Source of the DNA: Streptomyces dengpaensis
GTDB lineage: Bacteria; Actinomycetota; Actinomycetes; Streptomycetales; Streptomycetaceae
Length of the DNA stretch: 64,000 nt
Reading direction: 5' to 3'
Assembly (NCBI RefSeq): GCF_002946835.1
Contig: NZ_CP026652.1
Span: 3,844,001-3,908,000, forward strand
Positions 28,869 to 37,569 of the stretch are shown here, one piece after another; position 1 is the stretch's first letter, and every line of letters starts with the position of its first letter. The translations under genes were made by a program, and so were the position numbers. Below the pieces are notes generated by a model, which made no database searches, was not told the origin of the DNA, and was given only the letters and a program-made list of their open reading frames with translations.

Positions 28869-30420
28869 CTTGCTCCTCGGGCTGAAGCCCGAGGATTCTG
28901 GCCTTCTCGTCCGTTGCTGTGCCGCTACGCGGCACAGGGTTCGGGCGGGAATCCGTGGCTTCCTGTTTCTTCGCGCTGTGCCGGGACGAGTCCTGGTCTT
29001 ACCGGCGCTCCGCAGGCTGTCACCGCCCGTCCGGCGGCCGTTTTGACGTTCTTCGCGGCATTGTGGTCCCGGTCGTGGACGGTGCCGCAGGCGGTGCAGG
29101 TCCATTCCCGGACGTTCAGGGGCTTGGGGCCGTCTTTGATACCGCAGGCCGAGCAGGTCTGGGAGGTCGGCTCGAACCGGCCGATCTTGACCAGGGTCCG
29201 CCCGTACCGGGCCGCCTTGTACTCCAGCATGTTCACGAACGCCGACCATCCGGCGTCATGGACACTCCTGGCCAGCCTGGTGCGCGCGAGTCCTTGGACC
29301 GCCAGGTCCTCCACGCCGATCGCTTGGTTGTCGCGGATCAGCTGAGTGGAGAGCTGGTGGTGAAACTCGCGGCGGGCATCGGCCACCTTCGCGTGGGCGC
29401 GGGCGACCTTCAGACGGGCCTTGGCCCGGTTCTTCGATCCCTTCTGCTTGCGGGACAGCTCCCGCTGGGCCTTCTTCAGTTTCTTCTCCGCCCGGCGCAG
29501 AAACCGAGGAGAGTCGATCTTCGTCCCGTCGGAGAGGACGGCGAAGTGGGTCAGGCCCAGGTCGATGCCGACCGTCTGGTCGGTGCCGGGCATCCGGGCG
29601 GCGTCCGCGCCCGGGTCGGTGTCAACGACGAACGAGGCGAAGTACCGTCCGGCCGCGTCCTTGCCACGGTGACCGAGGAGGGCCGCGCGGGCAAGGTCCT
29701 CGACCACTTCACCTTCACCGCGCCGATCTTCGGGAGGTTCAGCCTCCCGGAACCAGTGATCGACCAGCGGGCATTGGCCGTGAACCGGATCGACTGACGG
29801 CTGTCCTTGCGGGACTTGAAGCGGGGCGCACCGGTCTTCGCGCCCTTACGCTCGCCCTTGAGGGAGGCGAAGAAGTTCTTGTAGGCGGTCTCCACGTCAC
29901 GCAGGGACTGCTGGAGCACCACCGAGGAGACCTCGCCCAGCCAGGCCCGTGAAGCGGTCTGCTTCGCGGCGGTGATCAGCTTCTTGGACAACTCGCCGGC
30001 CGTCGGGAATGGCTCGCCCGCTCTGCGGGCGTCCTCGCGAGCACGCACGGCATCGTTGTACACGACGCGGGCGCACCCGAACGCCCTGGCCAGCGCGAGG
30101 CGTTGGCCAGGTTCCGGGTACAGCCTGAAGGCGTACCGAAGCTGCATGCGGTGATCGTACGAACGAGCGCCGCCCGCTACCAGAGGGAACGTATGAACGG
30201 TCGGTACTCCCTTGAAACCAGGCAGGACAGAGCGGGCCGAACGGGGGAGGCGTTGCCCGGCCTCTCCGGATCGGACCCCGTGACGCTCCGCGCCGGCCGT
30301 GGTGGCGCCTGCGCTCTCATGCTCCGCAGGACAGCATCCGTGACGCTCCGCGCCACAGTCACAGATTCGCTTCACCACCGGCCTGAAGGCCGATGCACTG
30401 CGAATGAATCCCGGTAGCGC
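28869..30420 (-). mobile_element. TnpB-only IS200/IS605-type element
   Basis: The element contains a TnpB-type gene and no TnpA. Its right end has a hairpin cctcgggc-TGAA-gcccgagg (28875-28894) and its left side a shorter hairpin with the same TGAA loop (cggcc-TGAA-ggccg, 30379-30392). Such subterminal hairpins are recognised by TnpA in this family. Exact ends are not definable without an empty site; 28869 is inferred from the ArsR stop and 30420 from the last hairpin. A 17-bp direct repeat (ccgtgacgctccgcgcc at 30278 and 30338) lies in its left region. Confidence 0.75.
28925..30147 (-). pseudogene. tnpB: TnpB-like RNA-guided nuclease, split by a frameshift
   Basis: From ATG 30145-30147 (MQLRYAFRLYPEPGQRLALA) the N-terminal half runs to about KWSRTLPARPSSVTV. 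A one-base loss at about 29663-29672 then moves homology to a second frame (GKDAAGRYFASFVVDTDP) ending at 28925. The RuvC-type residues are intact in the second half: D in GIDLGLTHFAVLSDG, E in IGVEDLAVQGLAR, D in DRDHNAAKNV, with a CSACG...CTACG zinc finger. Without frameshifting only inactive halves are made. A short insertion artefact in the sequence would give the same picture. Confidence 0.85.
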
Positions 30421-30518
30421 GCCTCGCGGCGAGGGGCGGTGGGCTCTGGGCGCGTGGCCAGCCCCGGTCGCCGAGGCGCGATGGGCGCTCAGCGAGGCCT
30501 GGGGCGTACGGAAGGCGC

Positions 30519-31151
30519 TCAGTCGAGCCGGATGTGCTTCGCGCCAGTCCACGCCTTGCGCAGCCGCCCCCGTACCACCCCGTCGCGGTTCGGCGTGAGC
30601 GTCAGCCCCGCCAGTACGGCGATCCGGTCCGCGGTCTTGGCGACCGTCGTGTGGTCGGTCCACAGGTGCTCGGCGAACTCCGGCTCGCGCAGCCGCTCCA
30701 GGCAGTGGTCGAGCTGCCGCACGGCCCAGCTCTCACGCCGCAGCGGGGCGTCCTTGTCGGCGACGTACCGAAGGATGTGCCCGAAGCCGCGCTCGCGCAG
30801 CCGCTTCAGTACGGTCTCGCGCTCGGCCAGAAGCGCGAAGTGCCGTACGTCGTGGCCCAGTTCGCCCAGCCGCCCGACGGTCTCCTCGAAGTAGCGGGAG
30901 TTCGTGACCGTCATGGGGGCGATGACCACGCCGTCGTGCTTGCTGAGCGCGAGGTCGAGCACCTCGACCACGCCCCGCCGCCAGGACTCCAAGTCCTGGA
31001 AGTCCCCGCGCAGTTCGGGCGGCAGCATGCGGCGCAGGCCGAAGCCGGCGTGTTCCGGGTCGCAGACGACGCTGCCGGGCAGCCGTCGCTGGATCTCGTG
31101 TGCGGTCTGTGTCTTGCCGCCCCCGAAGGGGCCGTTGATCCACAGGAGCAT
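30519..31151 (-). CDS. TmrB-like P-loop ATP-binding protein
   Basis: The 210-residue protein starts with WINGPFGGGKTQTAHEIQRR, a P-loop GxxxxGKT. It follows the B. subtilis tunicamycin-resistance protein TmrB closely along its length: DPEHAGFGLRRMLP, APMTVTNSRYFEETVGRL, WAVRQLDHCLERL and a basic end WTGAKHIRLD. TmrB binds tunicamycin and lowers its uptake or action; whether this homologue protects against a nucleoside antibiotic is inferred. It lies next to the IS element with its own start at 31151. Confidence 0.8.
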   Translation of the reverse strand: MLLWINGPFGGGKTQTAHEIQRRLPGSVVCDPEHAGFGLRRMLPPELRGDFQDLESWRRGVVEVLDLALSKHDGVVIAPMTVTNSRYFEETVGRLGELGHDVRHFALLAERETVLKRLRERGFGHILRYVADKDAPLRRESWAVRQLDHCLERLREPEFAEHLWTDHTTVAKTADRIAVLAGLTLTPNRDGVVRGRLRKAWTGAKHIRLD

Positions 31152-31280
31152 GCGCAGACCCTAGTGGGCGCCGGTTACGCCTCGGTCACGCCCCCGCGCA
31201 ACTCCGCACGCTCACACCCGCCTTCGTGCGCCGTACGCGCCGCGCCCGCCCGCGGGACAGCCATGCCTACGCGCCCCGCG

Positions 31281-31952
31281 TCAGCCGTGTCCGCCCGCCC
31301 GCACCAGCCCCGTCTCGTACGCGAGCACGACCACCTGCACCCGGTCCCGCAGGCCCAGCTTGGTCAGGATGCGTCCGACATGCGTCTTCACCGTCGCCTC
31401 GGACAGGACCAGACGTGCCGCGATCTCCCCGTTGGACAGGCCCTGCGCGACCAGCACCATGACCTCACGCTCGCGGTCGGTGAGCCGCTCCAGCTCCTTG
31501 TGCTGGGGCTTCTTGCCGGCCGCGGGCAGCATCGGCGCGAAACGGTCCAGCAGGCGCCGGGTGGTGGAGGGCGCGACCACGGCGTCACCGCTGTGCACGG
31601 AGCGGATCGCGGCGAGCAGTTCGGCGGGCGGTACGTCCTTGAGCATGAAGCCGGAGGCGCCCGCCTTCAGCCCCGTGAAGGCGTATTCGTCGAGGTCGAA
31701 GGTGGTGAGGATCAGCACCTTCGGCGGGTTGGGCTCGGAGCAGATGCGGCGAGTGGTCTCGACGCCGTCCAGCTTCGGCATGCGGACGTCCATCAGCACC
31801 ACGTCGACCGCCGTGGCGCGCAGCACCTGGAGGGCCTCGACGCCGTCGCCCGCCTCGGCCACGACCTCCATGTCCGGCTGGGCGGCGAGCACCATCCGGA
31901 AACCGGTGCGCAGCAGCACCTGGTCGTCGACGAGCATGACTCGGATCGCCAT
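31281..31952 (-). CDS. NarL/LuxR-family response regulator
   Basis: The 223-residue protein has an N-terminal receiver (VMLVDDQVLLRTGF, phospho-acceptor in DVVLMDVRMPKLDG, lysine in MLKDVPP) and a C-terminal LuxR helix-turn-helix (LTDREREVMVLVAQGLSNGE, SEATVKTHVGRILTKLGL). ATG at 31950-31952 has a GAGGACCC site; a further ATG at 31967 is possible. It follows its kinase by 66 bases, in the same direction, forming a classic two-component pair. The signal is unknown. Confidence 0.94.
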   Translation of the reverse strand: MAIRVMLVDDQVLLRTGFRMVLAAQPDMEVVAEAGDGVEALQVLRATAVDVVLMDVRMPKLDGVETTRRICSEPNPPKVLILTTFDLDEYAFTGLKAGASGFMLKDVPPAELLAAIRSVHSGDAVVAPSTTRRLLDRFAPMLPAAGKKPQHKELERLTDREREVMVLVAQGLSNGEIAARLVLSEATVKTHVGRILTKLGLRDRVQVVVLAYETGLVRAGGHG

Positions 31953-32018
31953 CGGGTCCTCTTCCATCTCAAGGGGCGCGGGTCAAAGGTGCGCGTTACG
32001 GGTGTCGGGGGGCAGGTG

Positions 32019-33224
32019 TCAGTTGGCGGACTTGAGCGGGAGCAGGGCGCTGATGCGGAAGCCTCCTCCGGGGCGCGGTCCCGCGTCCAGGGTGCCGCCG
32101 ACCATGCCGACGCGCTCCCGCATGCCGATCAGGCCGTGGCCCTGGCCGTCGGCGCCCCCCTCCTCGTACAGCTCGTGGGGTGCGCCCTTGCCGTCGTCCT
32201 CGACGAGCAGTCCGAGGCCGTCGTCGAAGTAGACCAGGCGCACGCTCGCGCCCGCGTTCGGTCCCCCGTGCTTGCGCGTGTTGGTGAGCGCCTCCTGCAC
32301 GATGCGGTACGCCGTGAGTTCTACGCCGGTGGGGAGGGGGCGCGGGGTGCCCTCCACCTTGAAGTCGACGGGGAGGCCCGCGGTGCGGCACTGCTCGATG
32401 AGGTCGTCGAGCTGTTCGACGTCGGGCTGCGGCACGTACTCGCCGCTCTCCTGGTGCTCGCCGGTGCGCAGCACGCCGAGCAGGCGGCGCATCTCGGCGA
32501 GGGCCTGGCGGCCGGTTCCGGAGATGGTCTCCAGGGCCTTCTTGGCCTGGTCCGGGGCGGTGTCCATGACGTAGGCGGCGCCGTCGGCCTGGACCACCAT
32601 CACGGAGACGTTGTGCGCGACGACGTCGTGCAGCTCGCGCGCGATCCGGGCGCGCTCGGCGGCCACCGCGACCTTGGACTGCGCCTCGCGCTCCTTCTCC
32701 AGCCGGGCGGCGCGCTCCTCGAGCTGGGCGAAGTAGGCGCGGCGTGTGCGGAGGGAGTCGCCGAGCACCCAGGCGAGCGCGAACGGAACCGTCTGGAAGA
32801 CCGCTATCAGTACGCCGCCCACGGCGCCCGCCCGTTCCTCGGGCCAGCGAATCTGCGCGAGGGTCCCCGCGCACAGGCCACCGATCAGCCCGAAGCGGGA
32901 GGCCCAGAGGGCGCCGTCCGCGGCGACGGTGTAGATGATCACCAGCATCGCGAAGTCGACGGGCATGACCTCGACGTCGAACACCAGCTGGGCGAGGCCC
33001 ATCGCCGCGGCCAGGAGCAGCATCTTCTCGGGCAGACGGCGGCGCAGTGCGACCACCAGACACAGGGCGACGGCGATCGGGACCGCCGCGGCCAGGTTCC
33101 AGCGACGGTCCGAGGCCTCGTTGACGCTCGCGAAATTCGCGCAGGTGACCCCGAGTAGGAAGACGGCCCAGAAGCTGTCGACCCACGTCGGGTGCCTGCG
33201 GAGGAAGTCGTAGAGGCGCTGCAC
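32019..33224 (-). CDS. Two-component histidine kinase, HisKA_3 type
   Basis: The 401-residue kinase has about five membrane segments (residues about 15-150, short loops), then a coiled linker (EERAARLEKEREAQSKVAVA), the HisKA_3 phospho-histidine in ERARIARELHDVVAHNVSVM, and an ATPase domain with GHGLIGMRERVGMVGGTL. Such kinases pair with NarL-type regulators such as the one downstream. GTG 33222-33224 is used as start. Input is probably from the membrane itself, as the sensor loops are short. Confidence 0.93.
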   Translation of the reverse strand: MQRLYDFLRRHPTWVDSFWAVFLLGVTCANFASVNEASDRRWNLAAAVPIAVALCLVVALRRRLPEKMLLLAAAMGLAQLVFDVEVMPVDFAMLVIIYTVAADGALWASRFGLIGGLCAGTLAQIRWPEERAGAVGGVLIAVFQTVPFALAWVLGDSLRTRRAYFAQLEERAARLEKEREAQSKVAVAAERARIARELHDVVAHNVSVMVVQADGAAYVMDTAPDQAKKALETISGTGRQALAEMRRLLGVLRTGEHQESGEYVPQPDVEQLDDLIEQCRTAGLPVDFKVEGTPRPLPTGVELTAYRIVQEALTNTRKHGGPNAGASVRLVYFDDGLGLLVEDDGKGAPHELYEEGGADGQGHGLIGMRERVGMVGGTLDAGPRPGGGFRISALLPLKSAN

Positions 33225-33332
33225 GTAACCCAGAGTAGGTAAGCGTGCAGCGTGCAGGGGTCAACCGGAGGGTCGATCCGTAACCGGCGCTCGTACTCCC
33301 CAAGGTGGAGGCTTGCCTCTTTCCGGCGCTTG

Positions 33333-33365
33333 GGGCCTGTCCGGCGGGTCACACCGGACAGGCCC
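33333..33365. repeat. Hairpin repeat of the gggcctgtcc family in a divergent promoter region
   Basis: A 12-bp perfect stem (gggcctgtccgg / ccggacaggccc) closes nine bases. The same core forms terminators elsewhere in the window, but here it sits between divergent starts (kinase and methyltransferase), 12 bases before the methyltransferase GTG. It therefore cannot simply be a terminator of either gene. Confidence 0.7.
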
Positions 33366-33377
33366 TAGCCTGGCCCG

Positions 33378-34538
33378 GTGAGACGTGAGGCGACGGGTGA
33401 GTGGCGGGGCTGGCGCGAGGCGACGGAGGAGGCGCTGTACGGGCCCTCCGGCTTCTACCGCAGGCCCGAGGGGCCCGCGGGCCACTTCCGCACCTCGGTG
33501 CACGCGTCGCCCCTCTTCGCCCAGGCCGTGGCCCGGCTGCTGTGCCGCGTCGACGAGGCGCTCGGCCGGCCCGGCTCGCTCGCCTTCGTGGACATGGCGG
33601 CGGGCCGCGGCGAGCTGGTGACCGGTGTTCTCGCCGCGCTCCCCGCCGACGTGGCGTCCCGCGCGCGCGGGTACGCGGTCGAACGCGCCGACCGCCCCGC
33701 AGGCCTCGATCACCGGATCGAGTGGCTCGCCGAGCCGCCGAAGGGGATCACCGGGCTGCTGTTCGCCAACGAGTGGCTGGACAACGTGCCGGTGGACATC
33801 GCCGAGGTGGACTCCGAAGGCGTACGGCGTCTGGTTCTCGTACGCAGGGACGGGACCGAACGCCTCGGGGAGCCCGTGGAGGGGGCGGACGCGGAGTGGC
33901 TGCGGAAGTGGTGGCCGTTGCCGTGCGAAGAACCGCACGCGGCTTCCGAAGGACCGCACGTGCCGCCCGAAAGACCGCACCCGGCATCCGAAGGACCGCA
34001 CGTGCGCCCCGAAGGCGGGCACGCGCTCCCCGAAGGAGCACAGGCACCCGCCGAACAAGCACACGCGCCCGCCGAAGGAGCCCGCGCCGAAATCGGCCTC
34101 CCCAGGGACCTCGCCTGGGCCTCCGCCGTGTCCGCCCTCGACCGGGGTCTCGCCGTCGCCGTCGACTACGCGCACGTCGCCGCCGCGCGGCCGCCCTTCG
34201 GGACGCTCACCGGGTTCCGTCAGGGGCGGGAGACGCTGCCGGTGCCGGACGGGTCGTGCGACATCACCGCGCACGTGGCGCTCGACGCGTGCGCGGTGCC
34301 CGGGGGGCACGTGATCACGCAGCGCGCGGCACTGCGCGCGCTGGGCGTGAGCGGCGCACGGCCCCCGCTCGCGCTCGCTTCCACGGACCCCGCCGCCTAC
34401 GTGCGCGCCCTCGCGAGCGCCGGCGCGGCGGCAGAGCTCACCGCGCCCGGCGGCCTCGGCGACTTCGGCTGGCTGCTGCAGCCCGTCGGCGTACCGGCGG
34501 ACCTACTTGTCGATGTCGCCGACCACGAAGAACAGTGA
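33378..34538 (+). CDS. MidA/NDUFAF7-family SAM-dependent methyltransferase with an inserted heptad repeat
   Basis: The 386-residue protein has the class I methyltransferase motif [20 protein letters not shown] and the family's [19 protein letters not shown] signature (NEWLDNxP). It also has AVDYAHVAA and [10 protein letters not shown] near the end, typical of MidA/NDUFAF7 (DUF185). In mitochondria NDUFAF7 dimethylates an arginine in complex I subunit NDUFS2, the NuoD homologue. Here the gene is convergent with, and overlaps by 36 bases, an orphan nuoD. Residues 184-239 are eight heptads of the E-x-P-H-x-x-x type encoded by a 21-bp repeat, an insertion not expected of the family. GTG 33378 is the start. 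Confidence 0.88.
   Translation: MRREATGEWRGWREATEEALYGPSGFYRRPEGPAGHFRTSVHASPLFAQAVARLLCRVDEALGRPGSLAFVDMAAGRGELVTGVLAALPADVASRARGYAVERADRPAGLDHRIEWLAEPPKGITGLLFANEWLDNVPVDIAEVDSEGVRRLVLVRRDGTERLGEPVEGADAEWLRKWWPLPCEEPHAASEGPHVPPERPHPASEGPHVRPEGGHALPEGAQAPAEQAHAPAEGARAEIGLPRDLAWASAVSALDRGLAVAVDYAHVAAARPPFGTLTGFRQGRETLPVPDGSCDITAHVALDACAVPGGHVITQRAALRALGVSGARPPLALASTDPAAYVRALASAGAAAELTAPGGLGDFGWLLQPVGVPADLLVDVADHEEQ
33927..34094 (+). repeat. 21-bp in-frame tandem repeat inside the methyltransferase gene
   Basis: Eight 21-base units each start with gaa and encode heptads [49 protein letters not shown] and EGARAEI. The first four are most alike and the later ones diverge, suggesting expansion from one end. 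The frame is kept, so the repeat is a coding minisatellite within a probable surface loop. Confidence 0.9.
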
Positions 34539-35654
34539 CCCCAGGATCGCCACCATGTCCGCGACCAGCGTGCCGGGCAGCAGCTCGGTGAGCGCCTGGA
34601 TGTTGTTGAACGAGGCCGAGCGCAGCTTCAGCCGGTACGGGGTCTTCTCGCCCTTGCTGACGAGGTAGTAGCCGTTGATGCCGAGGGGGTTCTCGGTCCA
34701 GGTGTACGTGTGGCCCTCGGGCGCCTTCAGGACCTTGGGAAGGCGCTGGTTGATCGGCCCCGGCGGCAGCTCGGCGAGCCGGTCGAGGCAGGCCGCCGCG
34801 AGGTCGAGCGAGTTGTGGGTCTGTGCCAGGAGGCACTCGAAGCGGGCCAGGCAGTCGCCCTCCTGGCGCATGACGACCTTCAGGGTGTCCTGCAGCTCCC
34901 CGTACGCGAGGTAGGGCTCGTCGCGACGCAGGTCGAAGTCGACGCCGGAGGCGCGCGCGATCGGCCCGCTCACGCCGTACGCGTGCACGGTCTCCGGCGC
35001 AAGGACGCCCACGCCCCGCGTACGCCCGCGGAAGATCTCGTTGCCGAGCACCAGGTCGTCGTACACGTCCATCCGCGAGCGCAGGGCCTCGACGGACGCA
35101 CGCGCGCGTGCGGTCCAACCGGCGGGCAGGTCCTCCTTGAGGCCGCCGATCCGGTTGAACATGTAGTGCATGCGCCCGCCGGAGACCTCCTCCATGACGT
35201 GCTGGAGTTCCTCGCGCTCCGTGAAGGCGTAGAAGATCGGGGTGATCCCGCCCAGCTCCAAGGGGTACGAACCAAGGAACATCAGGTGGTTCAGGACCCG
35301 GTTGAGCTCCGCGAGCAGCGTGCGCGTCCACACCGCGCGCTCGGGGACCTCCATGCCGAGCATCCGCTCCACGCCGAGGACCACACCCAGCTCGTTCGAG
35401 AAGGCGGACAGCCAGTCGTGGCGGTTGGCGAGCACGATGACCTGGCGGTAGTCACGCGCCTCGAAGAGCTTCTCCGCCCCGCGGTGCATATAGCCGATGA
35501 CCGGCTCCGCGTGCTGGATCCGCTCGCCGTCGAGCACGAGCCGCAGCCGCAGCACGCCGTGCGTGGACGGGTGCTGGGGCCCGATGTTGAGCACCATGTC
35601 GGTGCTCTCCGCGGCGCCGCCGATACCGACCATGGTCTCCGTCGTAGGAGTCAT
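34503..35654 (-). CDS. nuoD: Orphan NADH-quinone oxidoreductase subunit D-like protein
   Basis: NuoD forms part of the quinone site of complex I. The 383-residue protein has [36 protein letters not shown], and the C-terminal end of the family ([14 protein letters not shown]). In the segment aligned with DRxDYxS of classical NuoD (e.g. RMDYL in Nqo4) it reads [15 protein letters not shown], so the quinone-binding Tyr is replaced by Trp while the Arg is kept. No other nuo genes are adjacent, so it is a second, stand-alone NuoD. The start [13 protein letters not shown] at 35654 avoids a non-family N-terminal extension. Confidence 0.88.
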   Translation of the reverse strand: MTPTTETMVGIGGAAESTDMVLNIGPQHPSTHGVLRLRLVLDGERIQHAEPVIGYMHRGAEKLFEARDYRQVIVLANRHDWLSAFSNELGVVLGVERMLGMEVPERAVWTRTLLAELNRVLNHLMFLGSYPLELGGITPIFYAFTEREELQHVMEEVSGGRMHYMFNRIGGLKEDLPAGWTARARASVEALRSRMDVYDDLVLGNEIFRGRTRGVGVLAPETVHAYGVSGPIARASGVDFDLRRDEPYLAYGELQDTLKVVMRQEGDCLARFECLLAQTHNSLDLAAACLDRLAELPPGPINQRLPKVLKAPEGHTYTWTENPLGINGYYLVSKGEKTPYRLKLRSASFNNIQALTELLPGTLVADMVAILGSLFFVVGDIDK

Positions 35655-35700
35655 GGGAACAGTGTCTCGTACGTACGCTTGCCTCATGGAGAGGGGGAGC

Positions 35701-36189
35701 ATGGAGACCACCGGACATGCGGCAACGGAGCCGGTCTGGACCGGACTGCCCCCGCGGCTGCTCCGAATGCGACGGCTGTTGCTCGTGGTGTGGCTGGGGC
35801 TGCTGACGATCGCCCTGGGGCTGGTGCTCGGGCTGCTGGCCGGACCGGTCTGGGCGGCCTTCGCCCTGCTGCCGCTCGCGCTGATGATCTGGGGCTGGCA
35901 CATGCTGGGACGCAACTGGCGCTCCTGGCGCTACGCCGAGCGCGCGGACGACCTGCTGATCAGCCGGGGTGTGCTGTGGCACGAGGAGACCGTCGTGCCG
36001 TACGGGCGGATGCAGCTGGTCGAGGTGACCTCGGGGCCGGTCGAACGGCACTTCGGGCTCGCGAGCGTGCAGCTGCACACAGCGGCCGCGGCGACCGACG
36101 CGCGCATCCCGGGCCTGGACCCGGCCGAGGCCGAGCGGCTGCGGGACCGGCTGACGGAGCTGGGCGAGGCACGATCGGCGGGGCTGTGA
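35701..36189 (+). CDS. PH-domain (bPH2/DUF304) membrane protein, YdbS-like
   Basis: The 162-residue product has two adjacent membrane segments ([20 protein letters not shown] and [17 protein letters not shown]) followed by a bacterial PH domain ([20 protein letters not shown], then [19 protein letters not shown]). YdbS/YdbT pairs affect envelope stress resistance in Bacillus. ATG 35701 has an AGGGGGAG site upstream; 35686 is an alternative. It overlaps the next gene by four bases. Confidence 0.88.
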   Translation: METTGHAATEPVWTGLPPRLLRMRRLLLVVWLGLLTIALGLVLGLLAGPVWAAFALLPLALMIWGWHMLGRNWRSWRYAERADDLLISRGVLWHEETVVPYGRMQLVEVTSGPVERHFGLASVQLHTAAAATDARIPGLDPAEAERLRDRLTELGEARSAGL

Positions 36190-37520
36190 CGACGCCGACG
36201 CCGGGAACCGGCGAGGCCGTACGCGAGGAGAAGCCGCTGGCCGAGCGGCGGCTGCACCCCGTGACACCGTTCCGGCGCGCCTGGGCGCCCGTGGCCGTAC
36301 TCGCCGGATGGGCCGTGCACGACCCCAACCAGGCGCAGGAACAGCTGACCGGGCTCACGACGACCGCGCTGGTCGCCGGGCTCGCCGTGTTCGTCCCCGG
36401 TGCCGCCCTCTACGGCTTTCTGAGCTGGTGGTTCACGCACTTCGCGGTGACCGACACGGAACTGCGCATCCGTACCGGCCTGTTGTTCCGCCGCACCGCG
36501 CACATCCGGCTCGACCGGCTCCAGGCCGTCGACGTCACCCAGCCGCTGCTGGCCCGCGTCGCGGGCGTCGCCAAGCTGAAACTCGACGTCATAGGGACGG
36601 ACGCGAAGGACGAACTGGCGTACCTGAGTCAGGGCGAGGCCCGTGCGCTGCGCGCCGAACTCCTCGCCCGAGCGGCCGGTTTCGCGCCCGAGACCGCGCA
36701 CGAGGTCGGCGAGGCTCCGGCGCGGCAACTGCTGCGCGTACCACCCGGCGTCCTCGCCGTCTCCCTGGTGCTCACCGGCGCCACCTGGGGCTCGCTGGCC
36801 GCCGCGATCGTCGTGCCCCCACTGCTGTGGTTCGGCACCCACAACGTGTGGACGGTCCTCGCGACCGCGGTGCCGCTGCTCGGCGCGGCGGGCGCGAGCA
36901 GTGTGGGGCGATTCGTCGCCGAGTACGACTGGACGCTGGGCGAATCGCCGGACGGGCTCCGCATCGACCACGGGCTCCTCGACCGTACGCACGAGACGGT
37001 GCCGCCCGGACGCGTGCAGACCGTACGGATCGTCGAGCCGCTGCTGTGGCGGCGGCGCGGGTGGGTGCGCGTCGAGCTGGACGTGGCCGGATCGTCGAAC
37101 TCCGTGCTCGTGCCCGTCGCCCCGCGCGACGTCGCCGAGTCGGTGATCGCGGGGGTGCTGCCGGGGGTGACGGTGCCGTCGTCCCTGTCCCGGCCGCCGC
37201 GGCGGGCCGGCTGGTGCGTGCCGTTCTGGTGGCGGGGGTACGGGATCGCCGTCACCGACACGGTCTTCGCGGCGCGCCATGGACTGCTGCGCCGCAGCCT
37301 CGCGCTCGTACCGCACGCGAAGGTGCAGAGCGTACGGCTCTCACAAGGGCCGTGGGAGCGCCTCAGGCGGCTCGCCGACGTCCACGTGGACACGGGGGCC
37401 AACAAGACCGTGACGGCGCGGCTGCGGGGCACTGAGGAGGCGGCGGAGCTGCTTCAGGGGCAGGCGGACCGTTCCCGTACGGGGCGGCGGGAGGCCCGGC
37501 CGGACCGGTGGATGGCGTAG
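36186..37520 (+). CDS. PH-domain (bPH2/DUF304) membrane protein, YdbT-like
   Basis: The 444-residue protein has three bPH2 modules (LRIRTGLLFRRTAHIRLDRL; LRIDHGLLDRTHETVPPGRV; FAARHGLLRRSLALVPHAKV) separated by paired membrane helices. It starts with GTG sharing the GTGA overlap of the preceding stop. Together the two proteins form a standard YdbS-YdbT unit, likely a membrane complex. The physiological role in Streptomyces is unknown. Confidence 0.9.
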   Translation: MTTPTPGTGEAVREEKPLAERRLHPVTPFRRAWAPVAVLAGWAVHDPNQAQEQLTGLTTTALVAGLAVFVPGAALYGFLSWWFTHFAVTDTELRIRTGLLFRRTAHIRLDRLQAVDVTQPLLARVAGVAKLKLDVIGTDAKDELAYLSQGEARALRAELLARAAGFAPETAHEVGEAPARQLLRVPPGVLAVSLVLTGATWGSLAAAIVVPPLLWFGTHNVWTVLATAVPLLGAAGASSVGRFVAEYDWTLGESPDGLRIDHGLLDRTHETVPPGRVQTVRIVEPLLWRRRGWVRVELDVAGSSNSVLVPVAPRDVAESVIAGVLPGVTVPSSLSRPPRRAGWCVPFWWRGYGIAVTDTVFAARHGLLRRSLALVPHAKVQSVRLSQGPWERLRRLADVHVDTGANKTVTARLRGTEEAAELLQGQADRSRTGRREARPDRWMA

Positions 37521-37569
37521 CCCCCGCCTGCGGAGTGGGTGCCCGGTGCGGGGGCTGGGCCGCCCTCGG

